From: Chitinophaga agrisoli
Lineage (GTDB): Bacteria > Bacteroidota > Bacteroidia > Chitinophagales > Chitinophagaceae
Direction: 5' to 3'
NCBI RefSeq assembly: GCF_008386695.1
Contig: NZ_VUOC01000001.1
Coordinates: forward strand, 1,462,347-1,526,346
DNA length: 64,000 nt
Shown here: positions 62,448 through 64,000 of the stretch, in pieces
Position numbering within the stretch: the first letter of the stretch is position 1
How the letters are laid out: each line of letters opens with the position of its first letter
Program-made: the position numbers and the translations under genes
Notes under the pieces: generated by a model
Database searches by the model: none
What the model saw: the letters and a program-made list of their open reading frames with translations, nothing else
Told to the model about the DNA's origin: nothing

Positions 62448-62463
62448 CAGTACTTACTGATCA

Positions 62464-62515
62464 TAAAAAGAGAAAGTCCGCAAGGTATCATACCTGCGGA
62501 CTTTCTCTTTTATGC
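62464..62515. terminator. Bidirectional terminator
   Basis: Stem AAAAGAGAAAGTCCGCAAGGTA / TACCTGCGGACTTTCTCTTTT (arms of about 20 with one extra base), A-run and T-run flanks, between converging EnvC and bshA genes. Confidence 0.92.
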
Positions 62516-62528
62516 TTAAATATTTTGA

Positions 62529-63674
62529 TCAATAGCTGGCTGCGGCCGCCGCTTTTTCCCTTACCCTTTCATACAGCGCCTCATACTGCGGCACGATATT
62601 ATTGATATGGAAACGGGCTGCCTGCTCCTTAGCATGTTTGCGCATAGTGGCCAGCTGCTGCTCATTGGATAACAACGCTATGGCATGTGCTGCCATGCTG
62701 GCTACATCGCCCACCGGGCTTAAGAAACCGGTTTGGCCGTGGATATTCACCTCCGGCAGACCGCCTGCGTCAGAAGAAAGTACCGGCACCTCAGAAGCCA
62801 TGGCTTCCAGGGCGGCCAGACCAAAGCTCTCGTATTCAGATGGCAGTATAAACAGGTCGCCAATGGACATTACATCCTCCAGCTGCTCCTGCTTGCCTAC
62901 AAAACGCACATCATCGCACAAACCCAGCTCGCGGCACATACATTCAATAGTGGGGCGGTCCGGGCCATCGCCTACCAGCAGCAGTTTGGAAGGCACCTGC
63001 TCCCGCACCCGCTGGAAGATCTTTATTACATCCGGTACGCGTTTTACCTTGCGGAAATTGGATACGTGCAATAAGATCTTTTCGCCGTTGGGCGCAATGG
63101 CCTGGCGGAAATGCGGCAGGTCCTGGCGTTTGAAACGTTCTATATCCACAAAATTGTAGATCACCTCAATATCTTTCTCTATCTGGAAAGACTTGAATGT
63201 TTCTTCGCGCAGGTTATTGGATACCGCCGTAATAGCATCAGATTCGTTGATGGAGAAAGTTACCACCGGTGCATAGGTCTTATCCTTACCTACCAGCGTA
63301 ATATCCGTGCCGTGCAGGGTGGTGATGAAAGGCACAATACGGCCTTGTTTGCTCACGATCTGTTTGGCCAGGTAAGCCGTGCTGGCGTGCGGTATAGCAT
63401 AGTGCACGTGCAGCAGGTCCAGGTGCTGGTTCAGGATCACATCCACCATGGTGCTGCTCAGCGCAGACTCATACGGCGGAAAATCGAACAAAGGATAGGT
63501 GGGCACCTGTACCTCGTGATAATATATATTTGCGTGAAAAGCGTTGAGCCGTACCGGTTGCTGATAGGTGATAAAATGCACCATGTGTCCCTTATCCGCC
63601 AGGGCCTTTCCCAGTTCTGTTGCCAATACGCCACTACCTCCGTAGGTAGGATAACATACTATTCCTATTCGCAT
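62529..63674 (-). CDS. bshA: N-acetyl-alpha-D-glucosaminyl L-malate synthase BshA
   Basis: A 381-residue GT4-type glycosyltransferase that joins GlcNAc from UDP-GlcNAc to L-malate, the first step of bacillithiol synthesis. It starts MRIGIVCYPTYGGSGVLATELG, as BshA does, and has TLHGTDITLVGKD, LLHVSNFRKVKRVPDVIKIF, LVGDGPDRP and the donor-binding PSEYESFGLAALEAMASEVPV with the E-x7-E motif. Bacillithiol is found in Bacteroidota. bshB and bshC are not in the window. Confidence 0.95.
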   Translation of the reverse strand: MRIGIVCYPTYGGSGVLATELGKALADKGHMVHFITYQQPVRLNAFHANIYYHEVQVPTYPLFDFPPYESALSSTMVDVILNQHLDLLHVHYAIPHASTAYLAKQIVSKQGRIVPFITTLHGTDITLVGKDKTYAPVVTFSINESDAITAVSNNLREETFKSFQIEKDIEVIYNFVDIERFKRQDLPHFRQAIAPNGEKILLHVSNFRKVKRVPDVIKIFQRVREQVPSKLLLVGDGPDRPTIECMCRELGLCDDVRFVGKQEQLEDVMSIGDLFILPSEYESFGLAALEAMASEVPVLSSDAGGLPEVNIHGQTGFLSPVGDVASMAAHAIALLSNEQQLATMRKHAKEQAARFHINNIVPQYEALYERVREKAAAAASY

Positions 63675-63853
63675 GGAATTACATTTAATGAAAGAGTTGT
63701 GACAAGTTAGTTTTCTAGTTGTTAGCGATCATGCCTGTAGCAACCACCGCTAACTACTATTTACCGGTAACTAGCTTACCAGCAACCATTTCGCAATTAG
63801 CCCCGCTAAGGTACTTTACAAAATTCATTTACTGTTTACCGTTCAGCCATTTA

Positions 63854-63885
63854 TTTGTAATAACAAGCCTAATTAATTAGTTTTA
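63854..63885 (+). promoter_or_regulatory. Promoter of the last gene
   Basis: TTTG, 20 bases, TAGTTTTA (one mismatch to TAnnTTTG), ending 22 bases before the ATG at 63908. The rest of the region from 63675 holds repetitive TAACTAG / GCTAAC-like sequence and no gene. Confidence 0.55.
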
Positions 63886-63907
63886 GACGATAAATCATGC
63901 CTGCTTT

Positions 63908-64000
63908 ATGCTACGTTTTCTTTTGCCTGTATCACTCGTTTTTTCCGTTTCTTTTGCCAGCGCCCAGCAACCTGCAGATGATGCTGCAACGCTGCGCAAA
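63908..64000 (+). CDS. Exported protein, first 31 codons only
   Basis: MLRFLLPVSLVFSVSFASAQ is a good signal peptide with an ASA-Q cleavage site, followed by QPADDAATLRK at the window edge. The frame stays open to base 64000. The mature protein is unseen, so no function can be given. A second ATG at 63897 opens another frame with no signal peptide and is less likely. Confidence 0.6.
   Translation, partial: MLRFLLPVSLVFSVSFASAQQPADDAATLRK

Overview
The window looks like chromosome from a Bacteroidota gliding bacterium of the Chitinophagaceae, most probably Chitinophaga or a close relative. The reasons are genes for gliding motility and type IX secretion (gldA, gldJ, porU, porV), the Bacteroidota-type sigma/FecR pair, BshA for bacillithiol, DUF4292 and EnvC-type lipoprotein neighbours, promoter -7 boxes of the TAnnTTTG type, and starts that mostly lack a Shine-Dalgarno sequence. 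No rRNA, tRNA, integrase, transposase or CRISPR array was seen.

Layout. 1-7800: the 5' part of paaN, a TPR exported protein, DUF1015 and serC, a zinc phospholipase/nuclease-like exported enzyme, an alpha/beta hydrolase and a DUF502 membrane protein. An octamer repeat (TRATRTGC) recurs at the ends of these genes. 8237-15152: a TetR-TolC-HlyD-RND efflux operon with a palindromic operator laid over its own promoter. 15187-24632: an AIM24-like protein, a 2H phosphoesterase with a long FUS-like Gly/Tyr/Arg tail, an ECF sigma/FecR pair without a receptor, a small secreted protein, a Bax inhibitor-1 homologue, korA without korB, an OmpA lipoprotein and a DUF6134-like protein. 24645-32773 (all minus strand): an oxidoreductase/permease/dioxygenase group, DUF2071 with nth, a 130-bp tandem duplication, a small unknown protein, ftsB-like, enolase and gldA.

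33084-46064 holds the most unusual content. A five-gene plus-strand operon encodes two coiled-coil proteins, a fusion of a membrane anchor, a periplasmic solute-binding domain and an OmpA domain, then a TauC-type permease and its ATPase. It meets a five-gene minus-strand operon tail to tail, 9 bases apart, with a perfect inverted repeat across both stop codons. The second operon (helical protein, MoxR AAA+ ATPase, small accessory protein, vWA plus beta-propeller protein, TPR plus beta-propeller protein) fits the MoxR-vWA-beta-propeller (bpX) ternary systems predicted to act in biological conflict. The first operon has no function I can name.

46157-64000: an M23 peptidase with bcp, a T9SS-exported ThuA/CBM6/trefoil protein, then the gldJ / porU-porV secretion cluster, ispF, dut, a TPR lipoprotein, a DUF4292 lipoprotein, EnvC, bshA, and the first 31 codons of an exported protein. 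PorU and PorV would process and shuttle T9SS cargo such as the ThuA protein encoded next to them; GldA and GldJ tie the same locus to gliding.
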